A program made the translations under genes and the position numbers. Of a DNA stretch of 16,621 bases, positions 7,509 through 14,744 are shown one piece after another; positions within the stretch are counted from its first letter, which is position 1, and each line of letters starts with the position of its first letter. The notes beneath the pieces are model-generated. The model ran no database searches. It was not told the origin of the DNA and saw nothing but the letters and a program-made list of their open reading frames with translations. Origin of the DNA: JAADHY01 sp964428935. Lineage in GTDB: Bacteria; Planctomycetota; Planctomycetia; Planctomycetales; Planctomycetaceae. The stretch spans positions 1-16,621 of the forward strand of contig CAYSAG010000094.1 in assembly GCA_964428935.1 (NCBI GenBank), in the 5' to 3' direction.

Positions 7509-7530
7509 GGGCCACGCTCTGTCGTGGCCC
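7509..7530 (-). promoter_or_regulatory. Strong hairpin in the leader of the kinase gene
   Basis: GGGCCACG-N6-CGTGGCCC, a perfect 8-bp stem with a 6-nt loop (CTCTGT on the plus strand). It ends 47 bp before the kinase start. There is no T run on either side, so it is not a standard intrinsic terminator. An mRNA structure or a protein site are both possible. Confidence 0.6.
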
Positions 7531-7604
7531 CGACGGTCCGTGTCTCCAGCCCAGCTCCAAAAGACGCGTCCGGTCGCTCCAAAACCCGCGAACCCCCGGA
7601 GAAA

Positions 7605-7620
7605 CGCGAATGAATTCGCG
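7605..7620. promoter_or_regulatory. Perfect 16-bp dyad between sigma and kinase genes
   Basis: CGCGAATGAATTCGCG: 7-bp arms around a central GA. It lies 144 bp upstream of the kinase start in a locally AT-rich spot, so it could be an operator. No regulator can be named. Confidence 0.4.
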
Positions 7621-7822
7621 GACGCCCCCAGGTTAATTGAAAGCCAGTCGTCTGGTTCGCTGGGCGGGACGAGTCGGGTTTTTCGGGGCGTCGGTCAAAG
7701 TGGCCGCTCCCCTCGCTCGTCGCCGCCTTTCGAACCACGAGTTCGAGCCGGCTGCGGTTGCGGCGGAACTGGGCGTCGCGGCGGGTGTCGGGTCGTCATT
7801 CGTAGGCCGCGTGGGGCGGGGG

Positions 7823-8503
7823 TCAACGGCCTTTGCCGCGAGCGGCTCGGTACAGCAGCAGGCACGCCGAGCGCCACCGTCGGGTGACGGTTCGTGGCGA
7901 GACGCCCAGGACGTGAGCGGCGTCGGAGTGGCTCAGACCCTGGTACCAGAGCAGGTCGAACACTTCCCGCTCCGGTTCCGGCAGCCGCTCCACCTGCTCG
8001 TGAAACTCCCGCCACTCGGCCAGACCGCTGGGGTTCCACGTGTCGACGGCGGCGTCCAGGCGCGGCGTTTCCTGCGTGGCGGAAACCGTCGGCCAGGCCG
8101 GGCCGCTCACCACGTGCCGCGCCTGCCCCTCCGGTCCGAAATGCTTTCGGACCAGGTCCAGCAATTCGCGTCGGACCTGTGCCGCTGCCAGACGAAAAAA
8201 GTCCCGGGCCGACTCGGGCCGGACGGAATGCAGAGCGCGGTCGAGCCGAATGAGGGCGGCATTGAGCACGTCGTCGGTCTGCTCCAACCGCCGCAGGCGT
8301 TCGTAGCGGTCGAGCATTCGGTGGGTGAGGCGCCGGAGCCGCTGACAGGAGTGCTGAATCAAGGCCGCTCGTGCCGTTTCGTCTCCCGCTTGCAGCCGTT
8401 CCAGCCACTGTTCCAGTCGAACCGTGAAGGTGCCCGGGTTGGAGGCGGACGAGACGGTTTCGGGTCGAGACGACGGAGTGCCCGAGCGTTGCGAAAAGTC
8501 CAT
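7823..8503 (-). CDS. ECF-type RNA polymerase sigma factor (planctomycete type)
   Basis: 226 residues. Sigma region 2 is at about 28-122 (LEQWLERLQAGDETARAALI, QTDDVLNAALIRLDRAL, SARDFFRLAAAQVRRELLDL). Region 4 is at about 165-220 (VERLPEPEREVFDLLWYQGL, then the helix-turn-helix SHSDAAHVLGVSPRTVTRRW). Region 3 is missing, as in all ECF sigmas. The DxxDVL and RELLDLVRKHFG features match the sigma-70 ECF group (PF07638) expanded in Planctomycetota, usually encoded next to Hanks kinases and lacking a classical anti-sigma gene; none is present here. The first 25 residues are Ser/Pro/Thr-rich and could hold phosphorylation sites, an inference. The ATG at 8503 has GAGAGGG 10 nt upstream. The downstream WD40 kinase is the likely partner. 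Confidence 0.92.
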   Translation of the reverse strand: MDFSQRSGTPSSRPETVSSASNPGTFTVRLEQWLERLQAGDETARAALIQHSCQRLRRLTHRMLDRYERLRRLEQTDDVLNAALIRLDRALHSVRPESARDFFRLAAAQVRRELLDLVRKHFGPEGQARHVVSGPAWPTVSATQETPRLDAAVDTWNPSGLAEWREFHEQVERLPEPEREVFDLLWYQGLSHSDAAHVLGVSPRTVTRRWRSACLLLYRAARGKGR

Positions 8504-9068
8504 GCGGCGGCTGCCCTCTCGTGAAGTTGATCAGCTCACGACCAGCCCGCTGCCTCCAGCGCGGCTCGCTGCGCCACACCTGCCTGCGCCCCAGGCCGCT
8601 CGTTCGAAAAACAGAGCGACGTCGTCGGCCCCGAACACAGCTCGCCCCACCGGGCCGACAAGCGTCGCTCCTGACAGAGGCCCTCTCAGCCTAACGGCCA
8701 GCCGCGGCGCTGTCCAGACATTTCGAACCGGACGGGTGGCAGCGTGTTCGAGCCACGAGCCGACCCGCTGCCGCGTAGGCCGACGGCGGCACGGCGTCTG
8801 GACGGAGCAGGCCTGTTGCCTCCGAAACGGCCCAAGCGAACCAAGGTCGAAGCAGCGCACCCGACCCGCTTCGCCCACCACGTTGCGAATGTCGCGCCGG
8901 GAAGCGTAGAATTCCGTTTGAGCTGCTCTCCCTTGGCGACCTTCAGCTTGCGCGTTTTCGAAAGGAACTGCTCGAACGGAGTTGTCGTTGGCAACCTGTC
9001 AGCGGCCGGTCGCTTTGCTGTCCGAGCCGGCTTGCTGCCAATCGACCGACAGCGGGAAGGGTCGCACC
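8504..9068. other. Divergent intergenic region between sigma factor and AmmeMemoRadiSam gene
   Basis: 565 bp, no convincing gene on either strand. It must hold promoters for both divergent genes. A candidate for the rightward gene is listed separately (8883-8912). One of only three GATC sites right of 4.2 kb lies here (8529-8532). Confidence 0.55.
8883..8912 (+). promoter_or_regulatory. Candidate promoter of the AmmeMemoRadiSam fusion gene
   Basis: TTGCGA (8883-8888), an 18-nt spacer and TAGAAT (8907-8912): four of six and five of six matches to sigma70 boxes, 156 bp before the start codon. Weak evidence; such pairs arise by chance. Confidence 0.3.
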
Positions 9069-12000
9069 ATGTCAGGAAGAAACGGGTCTGAGGGGCGCGT
9101 TGGAGCGGGCACGCTGGAAGCTTACCCGGCAAAGTGGTGGCGCAGGGACGACGGCCGAGTCGTCTGCGAGCTTTGCCCACGACGTTGTGCCATTCCGGAC
9201 GGGGCCAGAGGCTTCTGCTTCGTTCGTCAAAACTTGGACGGCCGTCTGGTGCTGACCACGTTCGGACGCAGCACGGGTTTCTGTGTCGACCCCATTGAGA
9301 AAAAACCGCTGTTCCACTTTTACCCGGGCACCGCAGTGCTGTCGTTCGGCACGGCCGGTTGCAACCTGGGCTGCAAGTTCTGCCAGAACTGGGACATTTC
9401 GAAGTCCCGTGAGGTGACTCGGCTGAGCGAACAAGCGCTGCCCGAAGAAATTGCCGAGGCGGCCGTCTCGCTGGGCTGCAAGAGCGTGGCGTACACGTAC
9501 AACGACCCGGTCATTTTCGCCGAGTACGCCATTGAGACCGCCAAGGCGTGCCGGGCCGTCGGCGTGAAGTCGGTTGCCGTCACCGCGGGCTACATTAGCC
9601 CGGAGGCACGAGAGGAATTCTTCAAGTACATGGACGCCGCCAACGTCGACTTGAAGGCTTTCTCAGAGCAGTTCTACGTGGAGTACACGTCGTCGCACTT
9701 GCAGCCCGTGCTCGAGACGCTGAAGTGGTTGAAGAACGAGACCGACGTCTGGTTCGAAATCACTAACCTGCTCATTCCGCGGGCCAACGACGACCCCGAC
9801 CAGATTCGCCGAATGTGCGACTGGATTCTGGAGAACCTGGGGCCGGACGTGCCCGTTCACTTCACGGCCTTTCACCCCGACTTCCGCTTGCTCGACCGAC
9901 CGCCCACACCGCACTCCAAGCTGATTGAAGCCCGGGAAATTGCGCTGGAGGCAGGCATTCACTACGTCTACGTGGGCAACGTGCTGGACACGAAGCGTGA
10001 GAGCACTTACTGCGCGTCGTGCGGTCGGTTGGTGATTGAACGGCTGGGCTACAACCTGGGCACTTACGCCTTGCACGGCAACCGCTGCGCTCAGTGCGGA
10101 GCCGTCATTCCCGGACGTTTTGACGACAAGCCGGGCGACTGGGGAAACCGGCGTCTGCCCGTCGACATGCGTCGGTTTGCCAAAAAGTCGCACTGGGACG
10201 CTCTGGCCGAGGCGGTCCGAAGCGCAACCGAGGCGTTGAAGAAACAGCAGACAGACGACCCGTCGGGCCAAACACAAGAGGACGCTTCCAGCGACCCGCC
10301 GGTCGGCTCCGGCCAGTCCGACGAACCCGGCGGGCCGCAGCGCAACCAGGGTCGAGACGACCCACCGCCAACCGCCGACCTGGCGGGGCGTCCGCAGACT
10401 GCCGGGGCGGAAAGTCCAGCAGCCTCGTCGCAACGCAACGCCACCGGAGCCGTCGGACGGCCGAACCGGCCCGCGGGACCGCCGACGCACGTCGAGCTGA
10501 CCGAGAAGCAGAAGCAGCTGGTTTTCCAGGCGGCGGCCGAACTGGTCCGCGCGGCCGTGTGCAAGGAACGAGCGAACCCACCCGACCTGAACGCTCACGG
10601 CATTGCCGACGTGCCCGTTTCGGGCGTGTTCGTCAGCTTGAAGCGGCACGGCCACCTTCGCTCGTGCTGCGGCAGCTTCGGACACAGTGTTCCGCTGGCC
10701 GACGCGTTGCACGAAGCGGCCTACCGCACGGCCACCAACGACCCACGCTTCCCACCCGTCACGGTCAGCGAGCTGCCGTACTTGGACGTCGAGGTGTGGC
10801 TGCTGTTTGCTCCCGAACGGGTCGCCGAAAAAGGCCGCCACCGAATTCGAGCCGTGACGGTCGGCCGGCACGGGCTGCAAATCATTCGCGGGCAGAACCG
10901 CGGGCTCTTGTTGCCCGGCGTTCCGGTGGAACACGGGTGGGACGCCGAGCAGTTCCTGAACCAAGTGTGTGTGAAGGCCGGTCTGCCGACCACTGCCTGG
11001 CAAGACGACGACACGGTGCTGTTTCGCTTCCAAGGGGAAGCCATTCGAGGGCGAATTTCCGTCGAGCCGGGACTGGTCGAGAAGCCGTTCTGCACGCCCG
11101 ACGAACTGCAGAAGTACGTCCAGTACTGCCGCAACAACATTTCGGCCTTGCGTCGTGGTGCGACGCCCTCGTACTACGCCACGGGCGTCTCGGACGGGAA
11201 CGTGAACGGCGTGTTTGTTTTGGCCGTCCACACCCGAGACAGCCGCTCGGTCAGCGCGTGGCGGCTCAGTCTGAAAAACACACTGCCGTTGCAGTCCACA
11301 CTGTTCGGGTTGTCGCAGGACTTGGCTCAGGCGTTGCAGCGCCGCGGTTGGAACGAGTCGGAAACGCGAGTCGACGTGGCCATTGCCTACGCGACGGCTC
11401 TCCACGGGACCGCCGCCGACCCGGACCTGCGCGGGCTCGACCCAAAGCGTCGTGCCGTGGTGGTCATGGAGCGGTCTCGGTCGGCCGTCGTCTTCGACCC
11501 GTCGCTCCGGCCCGAGCAACTCTTGAACGAGGCCAAGCAGGCCGCTCGGCTAGTCTCGCCCGAGTACATTCCGGTCTACAGCCTCGCCGTGCAGGCCACG
11601 TGCTCGCGGTTTTCGGTAACGACGGCACCAAGGCCCAGTGAGGGAGCCGAACTGCGTCCGCCGGCCGTGGCGGGCACTTTCTACCCCGGCACACCGGACG
11701 AGGTCCGACGAATGGTCGACCAACTGCTGGACGGCCAGACGACACGACGGCCTTGCACCGGTGTGCTGGTTCCGCACGCCGGCTGGCGTTTCTCCGGCTG
11801 CCTGGCCGCCGAAACGTTGAAGCGAGTCGAGTTCCCTCGCACGGTCATTGCCTTCGGTCCGAAACACACGCCGCCCGGTGTGGACTGGGCCGTCGCCCCG
11901 CACCACCGTTGGGCCTTTCCCGGTGGCAGCCTCGACTCCGACCCAGAGCTGGCTCGACGTCTGGCCGAGGCAGTTCCAGAGCTCGAACTCGACGCAGCCG

Positions 12001-12455
12001 CGCACCAGTACGAACATTCCATTGAAGTGCAAATTCCCTTCATTGCTCGACTGGCTCCCAAGACCCGCGTGGTCGGAGTCACCATTGGTGGCGGGACGCT
12101 GGAACGGTGCGAGCGGTGCGCGGAGCGGTTGGCTCAGGTGTTGAGCGAGCTGGACGAGCCGCCGTTGTTGCTGATTTCCACGGACATGAGCCACTACGTG
12201 AGCGAGGACGAGGCTCGCCGGCTCGACGCTCTGGCCCTGGAAAAGCTCGACCAGCTCGACCCGGACGGGCTGTTCACGGTCGTGCGCCAGCACCGCATTA
12301 GCATGTGCGGCGTTCTGCCGGCGGTCATTGTGCTGAAGACACTGCAAAGAATGGGGCGGCTGCGGGAGTGCGAGCCGGTGGGGTACACGACGTCGGCCGA
12401 GGCGAGCGGCGACCGGTCACGTGTCGTCGGCTACGCCGGAAGGATTTTCCGGTAG
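9069..12455 (+). CDS. Fused AmmeMemoRadiSam protein: radical SAM enzyme + AMMECR1 + MEMO1
   Basis: 1128 residues from the ATG at 9069 (GGGAAGGG 7 nt upstream; an in-frame TTG at 8982 has no such site). Order: (a) radical SAM domain, about 15-345: N-terminal CELCPRRC...GFC (C33, C36, C40, C50), 4Fe-4S motif CNLGCKFC (C98, C102, C105), QNWDISK and a zinc-ribbon-like CASC...CAQC (C315, C318, C340, C343). (b) Pro/Gln/Asp/Ser-rich linker, 392-478. (c) AMMECR1 domain, about 479-665, with LRSCCGSFG (530-538) at the usual LRGCIG hexapeptide. (d) A region at 714-855 resembling a degenerate second AMMECR1. (e) MEMO1 domain, about 860-1128: PAVAGTFYPG, VPHAGWRFSG (H903), FGPKH (H933), HQYEHSIEVQIPF, STDMSHY, MCGVLPA (C1080); H903, H933 and C1080 match the metal ligands of human MEMO1. 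The three parts are normally separate neighbouring genes. The bacterial reaction is unresolved; cytoplasmic. It stands alone on the plus strand. Confidence 0.93.
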   Translation: MSGRNGSEGRVGAGTLEAYPAKWWRRDDGRVVCELCPRRCAIPDGARGFCFVRQNLDGRLVLTTFGRSTGFCVDPIEKKPLFHFYPGTAVLSFGTAGCNLGCKFCQNWDISKSREVTRLSEQALPEEIAEAAVSLGCKSVAYTYNDPVIFAEYAIETAKACRAVGVKSVAVTAGYISPEAREEFFKYMDAANVDLKAFSEQFYVEYTSSHLQPVLETLKWLKNETDVWFEITNLLIPRANDDPDQIRRMCDWILENLGPDVPVHFTAFHPDFRLLDRPPTPHSKLIEAREIALEAGIHYVYVGNVLDTKRESTYCASCGRLVIERLGYNLGTYALHGNRCAQCGAVIPGRFDDKPGDWGNRRLPVDMRRFAKKSHWDALAEAVRSATEALKKQQTDDPSGQTQEDASSDPPVGSGQSDEPGGPQRNQGRDDPPPTADLAGRPQTAGAESPAASSQRNATGAVGRPNRPAGPPTHVELTEKQKQLVFQAAAELVRAAVCKERANPPDLNAHGIADVPVSGVFVSLKRHGHLRSCCGSFGHSVPLADALHEAAYRTATNDPRFPPVTVSELPYLDVEVWLLFAPERVAEKGRHRIRAVTVGRHGLQIIRGQNRGLLLPGVPVEHGWDAEQFLNQVCVKAGLPTTAWQDDDTVLFRFQGEAIRGRISVEPGLVEKPFCTPDELQKYVQYCRNNISALRRGATPSYYATGVSDGNVNGVFVLAVHTRDSRSVSAWRLSLKNTLPLQSTLFGLSQDLAQALQRRGWNESETRVDVAIAYATALHGTAADPDLRGLDPKRRAVVVMERSRSAVVFDPSLRPEQLLNEAKQAARLVSPEYIPVYSLAVQATCSRFSVTTAPRPSEGAELRPPAVAGTFYPGTPDEVRRMVDQLLDGQTTRRPCTGVLVPHAGWRFSGCLAAETLKRVEFPRTVIAFGPKHTPPGVDWAVAPHHRWAFPGGSLDSDPELARRLAEAVPELELDAAAHQYEHSIEVQIPFIARLAPKTRVVGVTIGGGTLERCERCAERLAQVLSELDEPPLLLISTDMSHYVSEDEARRLDALALEKLDQLDPDGLFTVVRQHRISMCGVLPAVIVLKTLQRMGRLRECEPVGYTTSAEASGDRSRVVGYAGRIFR

Positions 12456-12480
12456 ACGGGAGGGGCGCGCGAGGGGACTC

Positions 12481-12504
12481 CGAGCAGGCAACCTGCCGGT
12501 CTCG
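12481..12504 (+). terminator. Hairpin after the AmmeMemoRadiSam gene, possible terminator
   Basis: CGAG+CAGG, loop CAA, CCTG, then a 5-nt bulge and CTCG (12481-12504), starting 26 bp after the stop codon and 52 bp before the convergent SRPBCC gene end. No T run, so termination is only a guess from location. Confidence 0.25.
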
Positions 12505-12555
12505 AGAACGGACGCACTTCCGAACCCGCTCGGACCACGTCCGGCTTCGACGGCC

Positions 12556-13014
12556 TCAACCCGATGCTTCGTCCAGCAGTTCTTGAATTCGCCGCCGACG
12601 GTACTCCAGCCCCGACTGCACCATTTCGCGGACCAGGTTTTCGTTGAGCACCATTCCGAGCAGTCCGCTGGGCGGCTCGACCTCGACCCGCTCAGTCAAC
12701 CGCACGCCGCCGTTGCCGTCGGCTTCCAGCCGGTGGTAGTGAATCCATTTGCGGAACGGACCACGAACCTGCTGCTGGGTGAACGCTCGCGGTGGGTCGA
12801 ATTCCGTGACTTCGTGCTCCACCTCTTGCGACATTCCGAAGGCCTGGACGCGCAGTTTCAACCGAGCTCCCTGCGTCAGCCGCTCGGGCGCTTCGACCAA
12901 CTCCAGCCCAACCTTCGGGTCCGCCAGTTGCTTCCAGTTCTTCGGCTGACTCAGGAACTCAAACAACCGCTCGGGCGAGCACCCCAGCGACACTTCCGTC
13001 TGAATGACTGCCAT
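12556..13014 (-). CDS. SRPBCC / START-like hydrophobic-ligand-binding protein
   Basis: 152 residues from the ATG at 13014. The pattern is that of the polyketide-cyclase / COQ10 / ligand-binding SRPBCC superfamily: first strand AVIQTEVSLGCSPERLFEFL, the helix KNWKQLADP, mid-strands GARLKLRVQAFGMSQEVEHE and FRKWIHYHRLEA, then GGVRLTERVEVEP, and a long C-terminal helix NLVREMVQSGLEYRRRRIQELL that closes the cavity. No signal peptide or catalytic motif, so a role cannot be fixed. Upstream in-frame ATG 13077 adds 21 residues without family character. The ribosome site is weak for either start. It is convergent with the AmmeMemoRadiSam gene (100 bp apart). It could be co-expressed with the aldolase upstream, but the 365-bp gap argues for its own promoter. 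Confidence 0.75.
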   Translation of the reverse strand: MAVIQTEVSLGCSPERLFEFLSQPKNWKQLADPKVGLELVEAPERLTQGARLKLRVQAFGMSQEVEHEVTEFDPPRAFTQQQVRGPFRKWIHYHRLEADGNGGVRLTERVEVEPPSGLLGMVLNENLVREMVQSGLEYRRRRIQELLDEASG

Positions 13015-13379
13015 TTCTGCGAACCTGTTCGGCCTTGTCCCGTGTGAAAACAAGCCGGGCCTCGCCGGCTCGTCCACCGCTGAATTCGCCAGTCTTCCCC
13101 GGCACAGTCCAGTCGAGCCCGCGCCCAGTTGGTCGGAGCGACTTTCTGCCGTTCCCGGTTGGGTAGGGCGTCCCAGTTGCCGTTCTTTGCGAGCGGCGGG
13201 AGGCCGGCCGGCGGTCCGTGTCGAGGCGAGCGGCTTGGCGCGAGCGGTCGAGGAACGCGGCGTCGGCCGCGCGGCAGTCGCTCTGCGGGCACACCGACGT
13301 GGCCGAACCAGCCGCCGCCCGGCGCGTCACCACGCGTCTGCCGAAGTTCACGCCGTTGCGAAAACGGACCTCCCGGCCG
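13015..13379. other. Intergenic region between aldolase-like and SRPBCC genes
   Basis: 365 bp, GC-rich. No gene, repeat or clear terminator is seen. Open frames here are arginine-rich and low-complexity and do not resemble protein families. Confidence 0.5.
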
Positions 13380-14366
13380 TCACTCTTCGCTGACCAACTG
13401 GTCGTAGAAGCTTACGTAGTCGTGCCGGTTCTCGCTGGCCAGAAACTGAATGGCTTGCCGCGGGTGCAGGTTCATCTGGCCGGTCAGATTGTAGGGCAGC
13501 AGCGGTCCCCACTCAATTCGCTGCCGCAGCGGCTCGAAGTGCGTCTGAATCAACTTGATGACCGGCCGCAGCTTGAACTTGGGGTTGCGCAGGAAACCGA
13601 GGAGCAGCTCCATGGGGCAATTTCCGGCTCCACGGCCCATGCCCATGACTGTGGCGTCCGCGTAGTTCGCTCCCAGAATGATTGCCTCAATCGTGTTCGC
13701 GAACGCCAACTGCTGGTTGTTGTGAGCGTGAATGCCGATTTGTTTGCCGGTACCGGCAAGGGCTTCGGAGTACTTGTGGTAGAGCAGGTCGATTTGCTCA
13801 CGGTACAGGTGGCCGAAGCTGTCGACAATGGCGACCACGTCGACGGGCGTTTTGGCAATGGCGTCCAAGACGGTGTCGATTTCCGTTTCGGTAATGTTCG
13901 AGACGGCCATTAGGTTGGCGGACGTCTCGTAACCCATTTCGTGAGCGTGGTGAATCATTTCGACCGCCTCGGACACCTGGTGAGCGTAGAAGGCGACGCG
14001 AATCATGCTCAACACGCTCTGGTCCGCCGGAATGATTTGCTCCTGCCAATCGCTCTTGCCGGCGTCGGCCATGGCCGAGAGCTTCAGGCCCGTCTTTTCG
14101 GGGTCGTGGTCGCCGACGACCCGACGCAGGTCCTCTTCGTCGCAGTACTTCCAGGGGCCGAACTTGTCGCGGGGAAACTGCTTGGGGGAGTTCTTGTAGC
14201 CGATTTCCATGTAGTCGATGCCTGCCTCGAGGCACGTGTCGTAGACGGCCCGAACCAGCTCGTCGCTGAACTGGTGGTCGTTGACGAGCCCGCCGTCGCG
14301 AATCGTGCAGTCCAACACACGCAGCTCGGGTCGAAACGTGATCCACGGAGCTTTGTCGCCAGTCAT
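13380..14366 (-). CDS. DRE-TIM metallolyase/aldolase (HMGL-like superfamily)
   Basis: 328 residues. The N-terminal signature is LDCTIRDGGLVNDHQF: D19, R23, D24 form the D-R-E type start, with D24 a metal ligand. The second metal motif is GIHAHNN (H213, H215, N216), and the phosphate-like glycine loop is GMGRGAGNCPMELL (242-255). EIGYK (55-59) is on strand 2. This is the HMGL-like TIM barrel (PF00682), as in 4-hydroxy-2-oxovalerate aldolase, isopropylmalate synthase and HMG-CoA lyase. At 328 residues with no second domain it resembles the aldolase branch (retro-aldol cleavage of an oxo-acid, divalent metal dependent) more than the synthases; the substrate is unknown. Start ATG 14366 has GGAAGG 8 nt upstream. 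An in-frame extension to 14474 was rejected. It lies 378 bp after the sulfatase on the same strand, probably independent. Nothing in the window shows a complete meta-cleavage pathway. Confidence 0.85.
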   Translation of the reverse strand: MTGDKAPWITFRPELRVLDCTIRDGGLVNDHQFSDELVRAVYDTCLEAGIDYMEIGYKNSPKQFPRDKFGPWKYCDEEDLRRVVGDHDPEKTGLKLSAMADAGKSDWQEQIIPADQSVLSMIRVAFYAHQVSEAVEMIHHAHEMGYETSANLMAVSNITETEIDTVLDAIAKTPVDVVAIVDSFGHLYREQIDLLYHKYSEALAGTGKQIGIHAHNNQQLAFANTIEAIILGANYADATVMGMGRGAGNCPMELLLGFLRNPKFKLRPVIKLIQTHFEPLRQRIEWGPLLPYNLTGQMNLHPRQAIQFLASENRHDYVSFYDQLVSEE

Positions 14367-14744
14367 TGATTTCACCTTCCGCGTCTTGAAGAAAGCCCAC
14401 GAAGCAAGACCCCCTGTGCCGTCCGGGCTGTCCGTCCGGCGCGTTTCTGCGTCGGCCGCCTCGGCGCAAGACACGCGTGTTTCCCAACAGGCCCGGCGCG
14501 GAAACCAACCCCGAAAGCGAGGAGGCGTCCTGAAAAGGGGAGGGTTCGTCGGAGGCAGCCCGCCGCCCAGTCGTCTTGACCCGGCGTCCCGCTGGCCGCA
14601 GCCAGCGAAGCCGTCATTGTTTCATGACCTCTTGCGGAAAGCAAGTCGCCGCAAAGCGCGGCTTGCTGCGTCGACGGCTCCGACGGTCACCGGTCCGCAC
14701 CGCCGTGGTCGACAGCACCGAGCCGCGTGCGCGGGATGGCTCCA
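14367..14744. other. Intergenic region between sulfatase and aldolase-like genes
   Basis: 378 bp, no gene seen. The one structure noted is a hairpin at 14640-14667: AGCAAG+CCGC against GCGG+CTTGCT, with a tcg bulge and a 5-nt loop. It could end the sulfatase transcript although it has no T run. Confidence 0.5.
14640..14667 (-). terminator. Hairpin downstream of the sulfatase, possible transcript end
   Basis: 6-bp outer stem AGCAAG/CTTGCT and 4-bp inner stem CCGC/GCGG around a 5-nt loop, about 78 bp after the sulfatase stop. No U tract follows, so it may only stabilise an mRNA end. Confidence 0.3.

Larger units (their letters stand above)
7462..7822. other. Intergenic region between sigma factor and kinase genes
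   Basis: 361 bp, no gene seen. It contains two perfect dyads described separately (7509-7530 and 7605-7620) and is locally AT-richer near 7470-7500 and 7615-7640, as expected of a 5' untranslated or promoter region for the kinase gene. Confidence 0.6.

Noticed and set aside
9663..11519. Long minus-strand open frame (618 codons) inside the AmmeMemoRadiSam gene
   Set aside because: It is antisense to conserved radical SAM and AMMECR1 motifs and has no recognisable domain or ribosome site.
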